DNA of 64,000 nt from an uncultured Sphingomonadaceae bacterium (GTDB lineage Bacteria > Pseudomonadota > Alphaproteobacteria > Sphingomonadales > Sphingomonadaceae). The translations under genes and the position numbers were made by a program. Below, piece after piece: positions 29,379 to 38,369 of this stretch. The stretch is from positions 797,501-861,500 of the forward strand of contig CANMEE010000001.1 of NCBI GenBank assembly GCA_947496865.1. Direction: 5' to 3'. Numbering within the stretch: position 1 is the first letter of the stretch; every line of letters begins with the position of its first letter. Below the pieces are notes generated by a model. It did no database searches. It worked only from the letters and a program-made list of their open reading frames with translations, and was not told where the DNA came from.

Positions 29379-30050
29379 ATGTGGCAGTTATTCCAATTTC
29401 CTCTTTGTCCGTTTTCGCGCAAAGTTCGCCTGTTAATGGGCGAAAAGTCGGTCGGCTATGAGCTGGTCCGCGAATCGCCATGGGCGCAGCGGGACGAATT
29501 TCTGGATATGAACCCGGCTGGCCGCACACCGGTTATGCGTCATGACCAACGCGATATCTTGCTGGTCGATAGCGTTGCCATATGCGAATATATTGAAGAG
29601 ACGGTCGAAAAAACCCCGATGATCAATGGCACCGCCACCAACCGCGCGGAGATTCGCCGGCTGGTTGCCTGGTTTGATGAGCAGTTCTACGGCGACGTCA
29701 CAGCGCCGATGCTTTACGAGCGCATGCATAAACGCATTGTCCATCGCCAACCGCCCGACGCCAAGGTCCTGCGCGAAGCCATGCGACGCGCCAATGTGCA
29801 TCTCGATTATATCGACTATCTCATAGACCATCGCAGCTGGCTCGCCGGCGCGACAATGAGCCTCGCTGATCTGGCTGCGGCGGCCCAAATTTCCGTCGCT
29901 GATTATCTCGGCGGGATTGACTGGACCGGCCATGAACAGACCAAGGCCTGGTATGCGATGTTCAAATCCCGGCCGTCTTTCCGGCCGCTATTGTCGGAGC
30001 GCATGGAAGTGATTGCGCCACCCAGTCACTATGAAAAAGTGGATTTTTAG
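29379..30050 (+). CDS. GST-fold protein, possible FzlA-type division factor
   Basis: The protein has 223 residues. The N-terminal thioredoxin-like half (FQFPLCPFSRKVRLLMGEK, NPAGRTPVM, then DSVAICEYIEE) and the all-helical C-terminal half are those of glutathione S-transferases. The tail IAPPSHYEKVDF resembles the conserved C-terminal tail of FzlA, the GST-like FtsZ-binding division protein of Caulobacter and other Alphaproteobacteria, which is about the same length. I make that link from memory of the family and could not align it. An ordinary GST or glutathione-dependent enzyme remains possible. It is convergent with the GNAT gene, the two frames overlapping by four bases at their stops. 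Confidence 0.75.
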   Translation: MWQLFQFPLCPFSRKVRLLMGEKSVGYELVRESPWAQRDEFLDMNPAGRTPVMRHDQRDILLVDSVAICEYIEETVEKTPMINGTATNRAEIRRLVAWFDEQFYGDVTAPMLYERMHKRIVHRQPPDAKVLREAMRRANVHLDYIDYLIDHRSWLAGATMSLADLAAAAQISVADYLGGIDWTGHEQTKAWYAMFKSRPSFRPLLSERMEVIAPPSHYEKVDF

Positions 30051-30514
30051 GGCCATTCGGAAGCAGCGCTGACCAAAGGGCAAACCATTTGCACTTTGTC
30101 CATACCCGGCGCGAAGCCGTCGGTTTCTATATCCACAGTTTCGAAACCAAATTTCGTGAAAAACGGCGCAACTTGCGGGGTGGTGAAAAGCTCCGCCTCC
30201 TCAAAATCCCCTGATGCCTTTATAGCTTGCAATCGATAGTCGGCCAGCATCCGCCCGAGCCCCGAACCATGGCGCGCATTGTCCACCATCCCCCAGGTAA
30301 ATCGCGCCTGCCCGCGCGTTTCTTTCACGAAACCGCCACAGCCGCAGATTTTTCCATCTTGCTCGATGACAAAATAGGCACCGTCCGGATTGTCGAGAAA
30401 ACCGGCAAAATCGACCCGTTCACTCGCATCGAAATAGCGCGGCACATTGCTGTCAAACAACAACAGACAGGCCTTTTTATCGGTCGTGACAAAAGGCCGA
30501 ACAGTTGCGGTCAC
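30047..30514 (-). CDS. GNAT-family N-acetyltransferase
   Basis: The protein has 155 residues. The pattern is GNAT: an N-terminal strand-helix (MTATVRPFVTTDKKACLLLF), a central strand GAYFVIEQDGKICGCGGF, the strand ARFTWGMVDNARHGSGLGRML holding the acetyl-CoA pyrophosphate-binding loop (RHGSGLG), and a final strand with TPQVAPFFTKFGFETVDIE. It transfers an acetyl group from acetyl-CoA to an unknown amine. The start overlaps the ubiG stop by four bases, so it is co-transcribed with ubiG. Nothing in the sequence suggests a substrate. Confidence 0.85.
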   Translation of the reverse strand: MTATVRPFVTTDKKACLLLFDSNVPRYFDASERVDFAGFLDNPDGAYFVIEQDGKICGCGGFVKETRGQARFTWGMVDNARHGSGLGRMLADYRLQAIKASGDFEEAELFTTPQVAPFFTKFGFETVDIETDGFAPGMDKVQMVCPLVSAASEWP

Positions 30515-31272
30515 GCGCGTGCGACCGTCATCAGGTAATTCAGCGCCAGATTATCCGACAAGGAAAAACCGTGCGACGGGCTATAGGATATACCGGTCGT
30601 ATCAATCACCTTCAAATCAGCCTCGCTAAGCAGTTTTTCCAGCTCGTCCGGCATGAAAAACTGGTCATGGTGATGGGTTCCCTTGGGAATACGCCCCGTC
30701 ATCTCAGCCAATTCCACAAGCATTAATTTCGACATCGCCGTACGATTGGGCGTGGACAGGATCATCAAGCCATCTTCGGCCAACCCATGCGCTAATCCGG
30801 CGACGAACCCTTTCGGATCATCGACATGCTCAATCACCTCCAGCGAGGTTACCAGGTCAAAACCGCTCTCTTCAAATGTCTCAATCCCTTGATGGCGGTA
30901 GTCAATATCCAGCCGTTGCGGTTCCGCGTGGGCCGTCGCCGCTGCGATATTTTCCGGCGCCGCATCCAGCCCCGTGACTTTCGCGCCCATCCGCGCCAGA
31001 GGCTCGCAAACCAGCCCCGCCCCGCAACCGACATCGAGCGCGCGCTTGCCCGCCAATGGTTTCAGGCTGGCAACGTCAGTGCCGAAATGCAGGTTAATCG
31101 CCTCGCGGATGTAGCCCAGCCGTACCGGATTGAGCCTGTGCAGCATGGCGGAGGACCCATTCGGGTCCCACCACTCGGCCGCCAATGTACCAAAATGCGC
31201 CGCTTCCTGCGGGTTAATCGTGCTTTTGGTTGCGCCTGAAACGGCTGTGTTGCTGGTGCTTGCGTTTGTCAT
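30511..31272 (-). CDS. ubiG: Ubiquinone biosynthesis O-methyltransferase
   Basis: The protein has 253 residues. The N-terminal part (EAAHFGTLAAEWWDPNGSSAMLHRLNP) is characteristic of UbiG, and the SAM-binding motif I reads ALDVGCGAGLVCEPLARMG at about 75. Motif IV is DLVTSLEVIEHVDDP, and the KGTHHHDQFFMPDELEKLL region follows. It methylates the two ring hydroxyls in ubiquinone synthesis using S-adenosylmethionine. The size is normal. The gene is divergent from the aspartokinase gene, with a 71-nt shared upstream region; GAGGGG lies just before the ATG. The second ubiquinone gene of the window, coq7, is at 38.4 kb. Confidence 0.95.
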   Translation of the reverse strand: MTNASTSNTAVSGATKSTINPQEAAHFGTLAAEWWDPNGSSAMLHRLNPVRLGYIREAINLHFGTDVASLKPLAGKRALDVGCGAGLVCEPLARMGAKVTGLDAAPENIAAATAHAEPQRLDIDYRHQGIETFEESGFDLVTSLEVIEHVDDPKGFVAGLAHGLAEDGLMILSTPNRTAMSKLMLVELAEMTGRIPKGTHHHDQFFMPDELEKLLSEADLKVIDTTGISYSPSHGFSLSDNLALNYLMTVARA

Positions 31273-31343
31273 AACCCCTCTTTATCACAGCCAAAGCGTC
31301 TCGTTCAGACCCTTTTTCAACAGAAAGACAGATTACTGGCATC

Positions 31344-32612
31344 ATGGCACGGATAGTGATGAAATTTGGTGGCACGTCGATGGCCGGGATCGAACGCATC
31401 CGCCGCGTCGCGCAGATCGTCAAGCAACAGGCTGATGCCGGGCATGAAGTCGCCGTAGTGGTCTCGGCCATGGCAGGGGACACCGACCGGCTCGTCAATT
31501 TCTGCCGCGAAGCCAGCTCGCTTTACGATGCCGCAGAATATGATGTCGTGGTCGCCAGCGGCGAACAGGTAACGTCAGGCTTGCTTGCCATTGCGCTGCA
31601 ATCACTGGGTGCCAAGGCACGCAGCTGGCTCGGCTGGCAAATGCCAATTCGGACCATCGAGGCGCATAGCAAAGCCCGGATCGAGACGATCGATGCCAAT
31701 GATTTGACAGCCTCTATGAAAAGCGGTGAAATTGCTATTATTCCTGGCTTTCAAGGCATTAGTCAGGATGGGCGGATTACAACCTTGGGCCGCGGTGGAT
31801 CAGACACTAGTGCGGTGGCAATAGCCGCAGCGGTCAAGGCCGATCGCTGTGATATCTATACCGATGTCGACGGGGTTTACACCACCGACCCGCGCATTGT
31901 GACGCGCGCGCGCAAGCTCAAAACCGTCACTTTTGAAGAAATGCTGGAACTGGCCAGTGTCGGCGCGAAAGTATTGCAAACGCGTTCGGTTGGCTTGGCA
32001 ATGAAGGAAAATGTTAAAATTCAGGTGCTCTCCTCGTTCACTGAGGAAGGCGTGAATTATACCGCTGATGATCTGCCCGGAACGATGATCGTCAGCGAAA
32101 GTGAAATGGAGAAAGAAGATATGGAGCGTCAGCTAATCACCGGCATTGCCCATGATAAGAATGAATCCAAAATCACCCTGACCCGCGTCCCCGATAAGCC
32201 GGGCGCGGTGGCAAATATCTTTGAACCGCTGGCCGAGGCCGCGATCAACGTCGATATGATCATTCAGAATGTCGGGCGCGAGAAAGGCGAAACAGATGTG
32301 ACCTTTACCGCGCCGACAAGCGATCTCGACCGGACCATGCAGGTATTGGAAAAGGCACAACCGGATATTGGTTATAACCGGTTGATTTCGGACACGAATG
32401 TCGCAAAAATATCCGTCGTCGGCGTCGGCATGAAAAGCCATGCCGGTGTGGCCTCGACCATGTTTAAATCACTGGCCGATCGCGGCGTGAATATTCAGGC
32501 AATTACGACATCAGAAATTAAGGTCAGCGTACTGATCGAAGAAGATTATACCGAACTGGCGCTGCGGGTGCTTCACACCGCTTATGGCCTGGATGCAGAG
32601 GATGCAGCTTAA
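31344..32612 (+). CDS. lysC: Aspartate kinase
   Basis: The protein has 422 residues, the monofunctional class. The kinase domain begins with KFGGTSM, and ASGEQVTSGLLA, GRGGSDTSAVA and DIYTDVDGVYTTDPR are the aspartate/ATP-binding segments. Two C-terminal ACT domains (about 265-340 and 345-415, including GVGMKSHAGVASTMF) suggest feedback control by lysine and/or threonine. It phosphorylates aspartate, the first step to lysine, diaminopimelate, threonine and methionine. It links functionally to dapE at 54.6 kb. The next gene starts 3 nt after the stop. Confidence 0.95.
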   Translation: MARIVMKFGGTSMAGIERIRRVAQIVKQQADAGHEVAVVVSAMAGDTDRLVNFCREASSLYDAAEYDVVVASGEQVTSGLLAIALQSLGAKARSWLGWQMPIRTIEAHSKARIETIDANDLTASMKSGEIAIIPGFQGISQDGRITTLGRGGSDTSAVAIAAAVKADRCDIYTDVDGVYTTDPRIVTRARKLKTVTFEEMLELASVGAKVLQTRSVGLAMKENVKIQVLSSFTEEGVNYTADDLPGTMIVSESEMEKEDMERQLITGIAHDKNESKITLTRVPDKPGAVANIFEPLAEAAINVDMIIQNVGREKGETDVTFTAPTSDLDRTMQVLEKAQPDIGYNRLISDTNVAKISVVGVGMKSHAGVASTMFKSLADRGVNIQAITTSEIKVSVLIEEDYTELALRVLHTAYGLDAEDAA

Positions 32613-32615
32613 CTT

Positions 32616-33620
32616 ATGACTCAATCCACACTTTCCACGCTCATGAAGCGCGGTACTGATTTACTGGGCAGCGAGACCGCCATCATGTGTGGCGCGATGA
32701 GCTGGGTCTCCGAACGCAATCTGGTCAGTGCCATTTCCAACGCGGGCGGCTTTGGCGTTATCGCGTGCGGGGCCATGACACCGGAATTGCTCGACACCGA
32801 GATTGCCGAAACCAAGAAGCTTGCGACCAAGCCTTTTGGCGTCAACCTGATCACCATGCATCCTGATTTGATGAAGCTGATCGAAGTATGCGGCCATCAC
32901 AATGTCAGCCATGTCGTGCTCGCTGGCGGCCTGCCGCCCAAGGGCAGCCTCGAAGCGATCAAGGAAATCGGTGCAAAAGTGATTTGCTTTGCCCCTGCCA
33001 TGGCGCTGGCCAAGAAATTCATCCGCTCCGGCGTTGATGCCATTGTTATTGAGGGCATGGAAGCGGGCGGTCATATTGGGCCGGTGTCGACTTCAGTTCT
33101 GGCTCAGGAAATCTTGCCCGAAATAGCAGATCAATTGCCCGTCTTCGTGGCTGGCGGCATTGCCCGTGGCGAGGCGATTGCCAGCTATCTCGAAATGGGC
33201 GCGAGCGGCGTTCAACTCGGCACGCGTTTTGTCTGTGCCCATGAATCCATCGCGCATGAGAATTTCAAGAAAGCCTTTATTCGCGGCAATGCCCGCGATG
33301 CAATCACCAGTGTTCAGGTCGACCCGCGCCTGCCGGTAATCCCTGTGCGCGCTTTGAAAAATAAAGGCACGGAGGAATTTACCCGGAAACAGATTGAAGT
33401 GGCCAAATTGCTCGACGCCGGTGAAATTGAAATGGGCGAAGCGCAACTGCAAATCGAACATTTCTGGGCTGGCGCGCTGCGCAAGGCCGTGATTGATGGC
33501 GATGTCGAAAATGGCTCGGTCATGGCCGGCCAATCGGTAGGCATGGTCAAGGCAGAGGAAAGCGTCGCGGATATTATCAAGACGCTGACCAGTGAGGCTG
33601 AGGCAGCGCTGGCGCGATAG
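32616..33620 (+). CDS. Nitronate monooxygenase/FabK-like FMN oxidoreductase
   Basis: The protein has 334 residues. It has the 2-nitropropane-dioxygenase/FabK TIM-barrel pattern: GAMSWVSERNLVSAISNAGGFGVIACGAM at the start (shown here as the family's GxM and GGxGxI elements), then PFGVNL, AGGLPP, DAIVIEGMEAGGHIG and VAGGIARGEAIASYLEMGASGVQLGTRF, with the FMN-phosphate-binding GGI and GT segments. Related enzymes oxidise alkyl nitronates with FMN or reduce enoyl-ACP; sequence alone does not decide between them. It is directly downstream of lysC (3-nt gap) and likely co-transcribed, with no clear metabolic link. Confidence 0.85.
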   Translation: MTQSTLSTLMKRGTDLLGSETAIMCGAMSWVSERNLVSAISNAGGFGVIACGAMTPELLDTEIAETKKLATKPFGVNLITMHPDLMKLIEVCGHHNVSHVVLAGGLPPKGSLEAIKEIGAKVICFAPAMALAKKFIRSGVDAIVIEGMEAGGHIGPVSTSVLAQEILPEIADQLPVFVAGGIARGEAIASYLEMGASGVQLGTRFVCAHESIAHENFKKAFIRGNARDAITSVQVDPRLPVIPVRALKNKGTEEFTRKQIEVAKLLDAGEIEMGEAQLQIEHFWAGALRKAVIDGDVENGSVMAGQSVGMVKAEESVADIIKTLTSEAEAALAR

Positions 33621-33702
33621 GCTTTTTCATCGCCCCATCTCCATCCAGTGGGAAATTCAGACCCTGCGCGTCTTGCCTAAATAACACAGCTTGGGCATAG
33701 AC

Positions 33703-34245
33703 ATGCGCATGACAGAAGCCGTTTCCACCCCCGACCCGCTTGAACAGATCGAACAAGGCGAAGCACGGTCCTATAATCAAGGCCTGACCCCGCTCCATCC
33801 ACCGCAAAAATCACTGATCCGGCTGAACACCGGAATTTTCGCGGTCATTTTGATAGTCGCTGCGGTCGCCGCCGAATTTGCGATCCGCAATGAACTGCCA
33901 TTGGCCTCTGGCTCGATCATTGGGCCGGTAACAGTTTTTGCGCTTTTCCTTTTCGCCATTTTGCCGGGCCGTATCTATCGCCGCTGGGGCTATGACATGG
34001 CGGAAGAGCAGTTACGGGTCTTGCGCGGATTTATGTGGCGCACGGATACGATTGTGCCGTTTAACCGCATCCAGCATATTGACGTTGCGCAAGGGCCGTT
34101 TCAACGGATATTCGGATTATCGACGCTGATCGTCCACACCGCTGGCACGCATAATAGCATCGTGACGCTGCCCGGCCTTAGCACTCCGGATGCCGAGACA
34201 ATGCGCGACATAATCAAGGGCCATATCCGTCAAGATATGATATGA
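33703..34245 (+). CDS. Bacterial PH-domain membrane protein (YdbS-like)
   Basis: The protein has about 180 residues from ATG 33703; a second ATG at 33709 and a TTG at 33691 are alternatives and none has a strong ribosome site. Two membrane segments (TGIFAVILIVAAVAAEFAI and SIIGPVTVFALFLFAILPG) are followed by a bPH2/DUF304 domain with MAEEQLRVLRGFMWRTDTIVPFNRIQHIDVAQGPFQRI-type pattern, split here as RVLRGF, VPFNRIQHIDV and FGLSTLIVHTAG. The domain is a membrane-associated pleckstrin-like fold of unknown role. The stop overlaps the start of the larger PH-domain gene (ATGA), the common ydbS-ydbT arrangement. Confidence 0.88.
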   Translation: MRMTEAVSTPDPLEQIEQGEARSYNQGLTPLHPPQKSLIRLNTGIFAVILIVAAVAAEFAIRNELPLASGSIIGPVTVFALFLFAILPGRIYRRWGYDMAEEQLRVLRGFMWRTDTIVPFNRIQHIDVAQGPFQRIFGLSTLIVHTAGTHNSIVTLPGLSTPDAETMRDIIKGHIRQDMI

Positions 34246-35777
34246 TCGACGCGCCCCCGACATCCCCAATCCAAGACGCAAGTGCCGATGATAGCGCCGT
34301 GAATGAGGCGTCGTTCGAGCGGCTGCATCCGCTCAGCATCATCTTGAAATCAGCAGCAGCGATAAGCCAAAATCTGATCGCCATGGGCGTGCTCTATTTC
34401 AGCGTGTTCGACCGCAATATCATCTATACCGGTCTGGCTGCCACCGCCTTGCTTGCGGTTATCGTCGGCGTGACTGCTCTGGTCTGGTCGCGGTTCACCT
34501 ATCATATAGGCCCCAAAGACATCCGCATAAAAAGCGGTCTTATCAGCCGCAATAACCGCTCAATCCCGTTCGATCGCATTCAGGATGTCAGTCTGGAGCA
34601 AAAACTGGTCAGCCGCATATTGGGCCTGGCCACCGTCAAATTGGAAACCGGCGCGTCGGCAGGCGAAGATGGCAAGTTAGATGCGCTGGCACTGGTTGAC
34701 GCCGAAGCGCTGCGGGACAGGGTTCGCGATTACAAATCCGGCGTTATCAGCGGGACCGCCGATGGAACAGATGCCGCCACATCTACCATTGAGACGGAAG
34801 AACGCCCGCCGCTTTTTGCAATGGACAACCGGCGGATATTGATTGCCGGCCTATTCAATTTCTCGTTCGTTCTGCTCGCCATTTTGGCCGCCATCGCGCA
34901 AAATCTCGACTTCCTCTTGCCGGACGATTTTTTCAATCCCTGGTATTGGGCAAAACAATTGTCAGAGCAGGACGTGGTGAACGGCCTCAGTTCTTCGGCG
35001 CAAATGGCCGGGGCCGCTGCCGCGCTGGTCTCTCTCATTGCCGTTGGTTTGGGCAGTGGAATCATCCGCACATTCATTCGCGAATATGGTTTTCGTCTGG
35101 ACCGCGTCGATCGCGGCCAACCGGGTTTTCGGCGGCAGCGGGGCTTGTTCACACTGACCGATATGGTCATGCCGATCCATCGGGTGCAGGCGGCAATCCT
35201 CAAAACTGGTCCGGTACGCCAGCGATTCGGCTGGTATCATTTGAAATTCCAATCGCTTGCAGGAGACGGTAGCGGCGAGAGCGACCACAGCGCCGCTCCC
35301 TGCGCGCAAATGGTCGAAGTAGAGCCGATATTAGCGGAGACAAATATCGCCAATGTCACAGCAGATCTGGAATTTAGCCGAGTAAACCCAGCGCTATGGT
35401 GGCGCGATGCTGTCCTTTTGACACTCTTGCTGAGCGCAGTCAGTATCGGCCTCGGCCAAGTTGTCCATTCCGGCTTTTATGGATTGATATTGCTCGCCGT
35501 TCCGATTGTCGCCGTGCAGTTTCTGGGGTGGCGGCATCACCAATATGCGCTGACGCAGACACAGCTTTTCGTGCGCGCGGGCTGGTGGCGGCGCAAGCTC
35601 ACGATTTTACCTGTCCGCAAGATTCAAACGGTCGATATCAGCCAGTCGCCATTGGATCATCCGCTGGACTTGGCATCGGTAACCGTTGGCATCGCGGGCG
35701 GGTCGCCTATGGCCCCGTTGAAGATTAATGACATCCCGATCGCCACAGCCGTTGCTTTACGCGGAAAATTGATCTGA
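34242..35777 (+). CDS. Multi-PH-domain membrane protein (YdbT-like)
   Basis: The protein has 511 residues with three DUF304/bPH2 units separated by pairs of membrane segments. The unit signatures are IKSGLISRNNRSIPFDRIQD near 100, the middle LTDMVMPIHRVQAAILKTGP near 310, and RKLTILPVRKIQTVDISQSP near 450. The middle unit is followed by an insertion with GSGESDHSAAPCAQMVEVEP. It is translationally coupled to the small PH protein. The pair is widespread, with no established function. A role in membrane stress or an antimicrobial response has been suggested for Gram-positive relatives and cannot be inferred here. Confidence 0.88.
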   Translation: MIDAPPTSPIQDASADDSAVNEASFERLHPLSIILKSAAAISQNLIAMGVLYFSVFDRNIIYTGLAATALLAVIVGVTALVWSRFTYHIGPKDIRIKSGLISRNNRSIPFDRIQDVSLEQKLVSRILGLATVKLETGASAGEDGKLDALALVDAEALRDRVRDYKSGVISGTADGTDAATSTIETEERPPLFAMDNRRILIAGLFNFSFVLLAILAAIAQNLDFLLPDDFFNPWYWAKQLSEQDVVNGLSSSAQMAGAAAALVSLIAVGLGSGIIRTFIREYGFRLDRVDRGQPGFRRQRGLFTLTDMVMPIHRVQAAILKTGPVRQRFGWYHLKFQSLAGDGSGESDHSAAPCAQMVEVEPILAETNIANVTADLEFSRVNPALWWRDAVLLTLLLSAVSIGLGQVVHSGFYGLILLAVPIVAVQFLGWRHHQYALTQTQLFVRAGWWRRKLTILPVRKIQTVDISQSPLDHPLDLASVTVGIAGGSPMAPLKINDIPIATAVALRGKLI

Positions 35778-35855
35778 CCAGACCGGATCATGACGCTTGA
35801 CAGAGGCCATGGAATATTCACGATGGTTACAAGAGATATTTTTTAGGAGGGCATC

Positions 35856-37631
35856 ATGCGCAGGGCACATTTGGCTATTTTGGTTTCACTATCGGCACTG
35901 GCCATCAGCACGCCAGTTCGGGCAGACGACCATGTCGACAAGAAATCAACCGAGCTGCATCAGATTATTGATGACTATTGGTCGTATAGTCTCGAGCAAT
36001 ATCCGGAATTTGCCTCGTCCCTAGGCGTCAGTGACCCGGTTGGCCGAGTGAGCGATAACAGTCTGGAAGCCGAAGACAAGCGGGTCGAAAAAGCAAAAGC
36101 CTGGTTGGTCCAACTCGACAAAATTGATCAAAACGCCCTTTCAGAAGATGATCAAACCAATTTCGGCATCCTCCGTCGCAGCCTTGCCGAACAGGTCGAA
36201 GCCAGCACCTATGGCCAACGGACCATCAACTTCACCAATCGCAGCGGCTGGCATCAGAGTTTTGCCAGCATGCAAAATAACCTGCCATTCCGCACGGCCG
36301 CCGATTATCAAACATATATCAACCGGCTGAAAAAATACGGGATGATCCACAGGCAATCGATTTCAGTCGCCAACAAGGCGCTGCAAGGCGGCTATGTTCA
36401 ACCATGTGTTTCGATGGTTGGCTATGAAAGCAGCATTTCCGGTCTGATCAAGGAAGACCCAAAAGATACGCGCTTCTTTGAGCCGTTTAAGCGGACCAAG
36501 CCGGACGGGATTGATCAGGCGACCTTTGATAGCCTTGCCTCCAGCGCTGCCGAAGCCATTGCGACCAATATCACGCCGTCACTGAAGGGGCATCTTGACT
36601 GGTATAACACAAAATATGCACCCAATTGCGCCAAGGCACCCGGCGTTTCGGCCCAGCCCGGCGGCGACAAATATTATGATTTTCGTATCCGCCAAATGAC
36701 GACGACAGAAAAATCAGCGGACGAAATCCACAATATCGGTCTGTCTGAAGTCGCCCGCGTCCGCGCCGAGATGGTCGAGGTTGCGAAACAGGCTGGCTTT
36801 GAAACGCGTGAAGCCTTTATCGCGGACCTGCGTACCAATCCCAAATATTATGCCAAGACCCCCGAAGAGCTAATGGAGAAAGTCGCAAGGGTGACAAAGA
36901 TCATCGATGGCAAGATGCCGTCAATCATCGGCAAGCTCGCGCGCCTGCCTTATGGCATCAAGGAAATTCCGGCAGAAACCGCGGAAGGCACCACCACCGC
37001 TTATTATAACCCAGGATCCCCCGATGTCGGCATAGCTGGCTTCTATTATGTCAACACATCGAAGCTGGACCAGAGACCTTTCTGGGAGATTCCCGCGCTG
37101 AGTGTCCATGAAGCGGTGCCCGGTCACCATATGCAGATCGCCTTGCAACAAGAGCTCGACATGCCGGACTTCCGCAAGCACGGCGCGTTTTTCACCGCCT
37201 TTGTTGAAGGGTGGGGCCTCTATTCAGAGCGTCTTGGCATAGAAATGGGTCTCTATGACACGCCGGCCAAAGATATGGGGCGACTGTCCTACGAAATGTG
37301 GCGCGCGACCCGGCTAGTCGTCGATACCGGCATCCACAGCAAAGGATGGAGCAAACAGCGGGCCATCGACTTCATGACCGACAATACCGCGCTCAGTACG
37401 GCCAATATTGAGGCGGAGGTGAATCGCTATATAAGCTGGCCCGGACAGGCGTTGGCCTATAAAATGGGCGAGCTAAAAATCCGTGAATTGCGCGGAAAAG
37501 CAACCGAAACGCTGGGTACAAAATTTGACCTGCGCGAGTTTCATGATGTCGTTCTTGGCCAAGGGGCCGTGCCTCTCGATATGCTGGAGGCACAGGTGAA
37601 CCGGTGGATTGAAGCGAAAAAAGCTAGCTAG
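35856..37631 (+). CDS. Secreted DUF885-family metallopeptidase-like protein
   Basis: The protein has 591 residues. TAGGAGGGCATC before the ATG is a strong ribosome site, and the start gives a signal peptide (cleavage near VRA-DD). The key motif VHEAVPGHHMQIALQQEL at about 415-432 supplies HExxPGHH, the zinc-site pattern of DUF885, a family distantly related to M32-type carboxypeptidases. FVEGWGLYSERLGIEMG provides the downstream Glu. The likely role is a periplasmic dipeptidase or carboxypeptidase of broad specificity; the substrate is unknown. The gene is monocistronic, with its own start region of 78 nt after the PH-domain genes. Confidence 0.9.
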   Translation: MRRAHLAILVSLSALAISTPVRADDHVDKKSTELHQIIDDYWSYSLEQYPEFASSLGVSDPVGRVSDNSLEAEDKRVEKAKAWLVQLDKIDQNALSEDDQTNFGILRRSLAEQVEASTYGQRTINFTNRSGWHQSFASMQNNLPFRTAADYQTYINRLKKYGMIHRQSISVANKALQGGYVQPCVSMVGYESSISGLIKEDPKDTRFFEPFKRTKPDGIDQATFDSLASSAAEAIATNITPSLKGHLDWYNTKYAPNCAKAPGVSAQPGGDKYYDFRIRQMTTTEKSADEIHNIGLSEVARVRAEMVEVAKQAGFETREAFIADLRTNPKYYAKTPEELMEKVARVTKIIDGKMPSIIGKLARLPYGIKEIPAETAEGTTTAYYNPGSPDVGIAGFYYVNTSKLDQRPFWEIPALSVHEAVPGHHMQIALQQELDMPDFRKHGAFFTAFVEGWGLYSERLGIEMGLYDTPAKDMGRLSYEMWRATRLVVDTGIHSKGWSKQRAIDFMTDNTALSTANIEAEVNRYISWPGQALAYKMGELKIRELRGKATETLGTKFDLREFHDVVLGQGAVPLDMLEAQVNRWIEAKKAS

Positions 37632-37664
37632 CCGGATCCTGCATCAAATAGACAAGCTTTTGCA

Positions 37665-38315
37665 CTATTGATCGTCCGTTGGAACAGGCGGGGGTGTTTC
37701 ATCGGCGCCTGGCGGCACAGCCAGATCATTATCGGCACGCGATTGGGCGTTCTGGGCCTCCAGAGCCGCGGCATCTTGGGCTTCCAGCCGAGCGCGCGCT
37801 TCGGCGGCGCCGGCTTCACGGGCTTCACGCTGAGCTTCAATCTCGCGCAGCCGTTCTTCAACCGCTTCGGCCTCACCATCAATCCGGGCAAGGCGCTTCT
37901 GGCGCTCTTCCTCGATCAGCTTGCCCCAGTTTACCGTGTCGTCTTGTCCTTTTTCGGCATAGGCCTGCTGCAACAAACGCTGGGTACAGCCGGTAAAGCC
38001 ACCCGCGCCAGAGGGCGAACAGCTTTGCGTGCCGGTTTTGCCGACATATTCATAAGAGCGTACCCGCTGTGACCATGCTTCATTCTTGGCATCATTGGGA
38101 TTGTCGCGCAGCGTTTCGGGAATCCGGTAGCGGTCGGATTCCGCCTTGCGGGCGCATACGACAATCTCGCCATCCGTGCTTTGCGGACAAGGATCATCGC
38201 CATAGATGACCAGTTGGTTGACCCGGTCACCCGCTTCATCTTGCGCCAAGGCGGGACTTGCAAATGTTGCGCCTGCAAAAAGCAGTGTCGCAGAAAGAAT
38301 AGCGGTGTTTTTCAT
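37665..38315 (-). CDS. Secreted coiled-coil protein of unknown function
   Basis: The protein has 216 residues with a signal peptide (MKNTAILSATLLFAGATFAS, cleavage near ALA-QD). The mature N-terminal half has four cysteines (DPCPQ, IVVCAR, SCSPSG, GCTQRL) and the pattern DGEIVVCARKAESDRYRIPE, which I know only as a recurring element of uncharacterised sphingomonad periplasmic proteins. Residues about 130-200 are a charged Ala/Glu/Arg coiled coil, and the tail is Pro-rich. Two disulfides are plausible, which would fit the DsbB-like gene nearby. It is convergent with the DUF885 gene. The function is unknown. Confidence 0.8.
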   Translation of the reverse strand: MKNTAILSATLLFAGATFASPALAQDEAGDRVNQLVIYGDDPCPQSTDGEIVVCARKAESDRYRIPETLRDNPNDAKNEAWSQRVRSYEYVGKTGTQSCSPSGAGGFTGCTQRLLQQAYAEKGQDDTVNWGKLIEEERQKRLARIDGEAEAVEERLREIEAQREAREAGAAEARARLEAQDAAALEAQNAQSRADNDLAVPPGADETPPPVPTDDQ

Positions 38316-38369
38316 ATCTTTTCCTATGCCGTCGCCTGAATGAACCGTCGCTGAAGGCCCATCGTGCGA

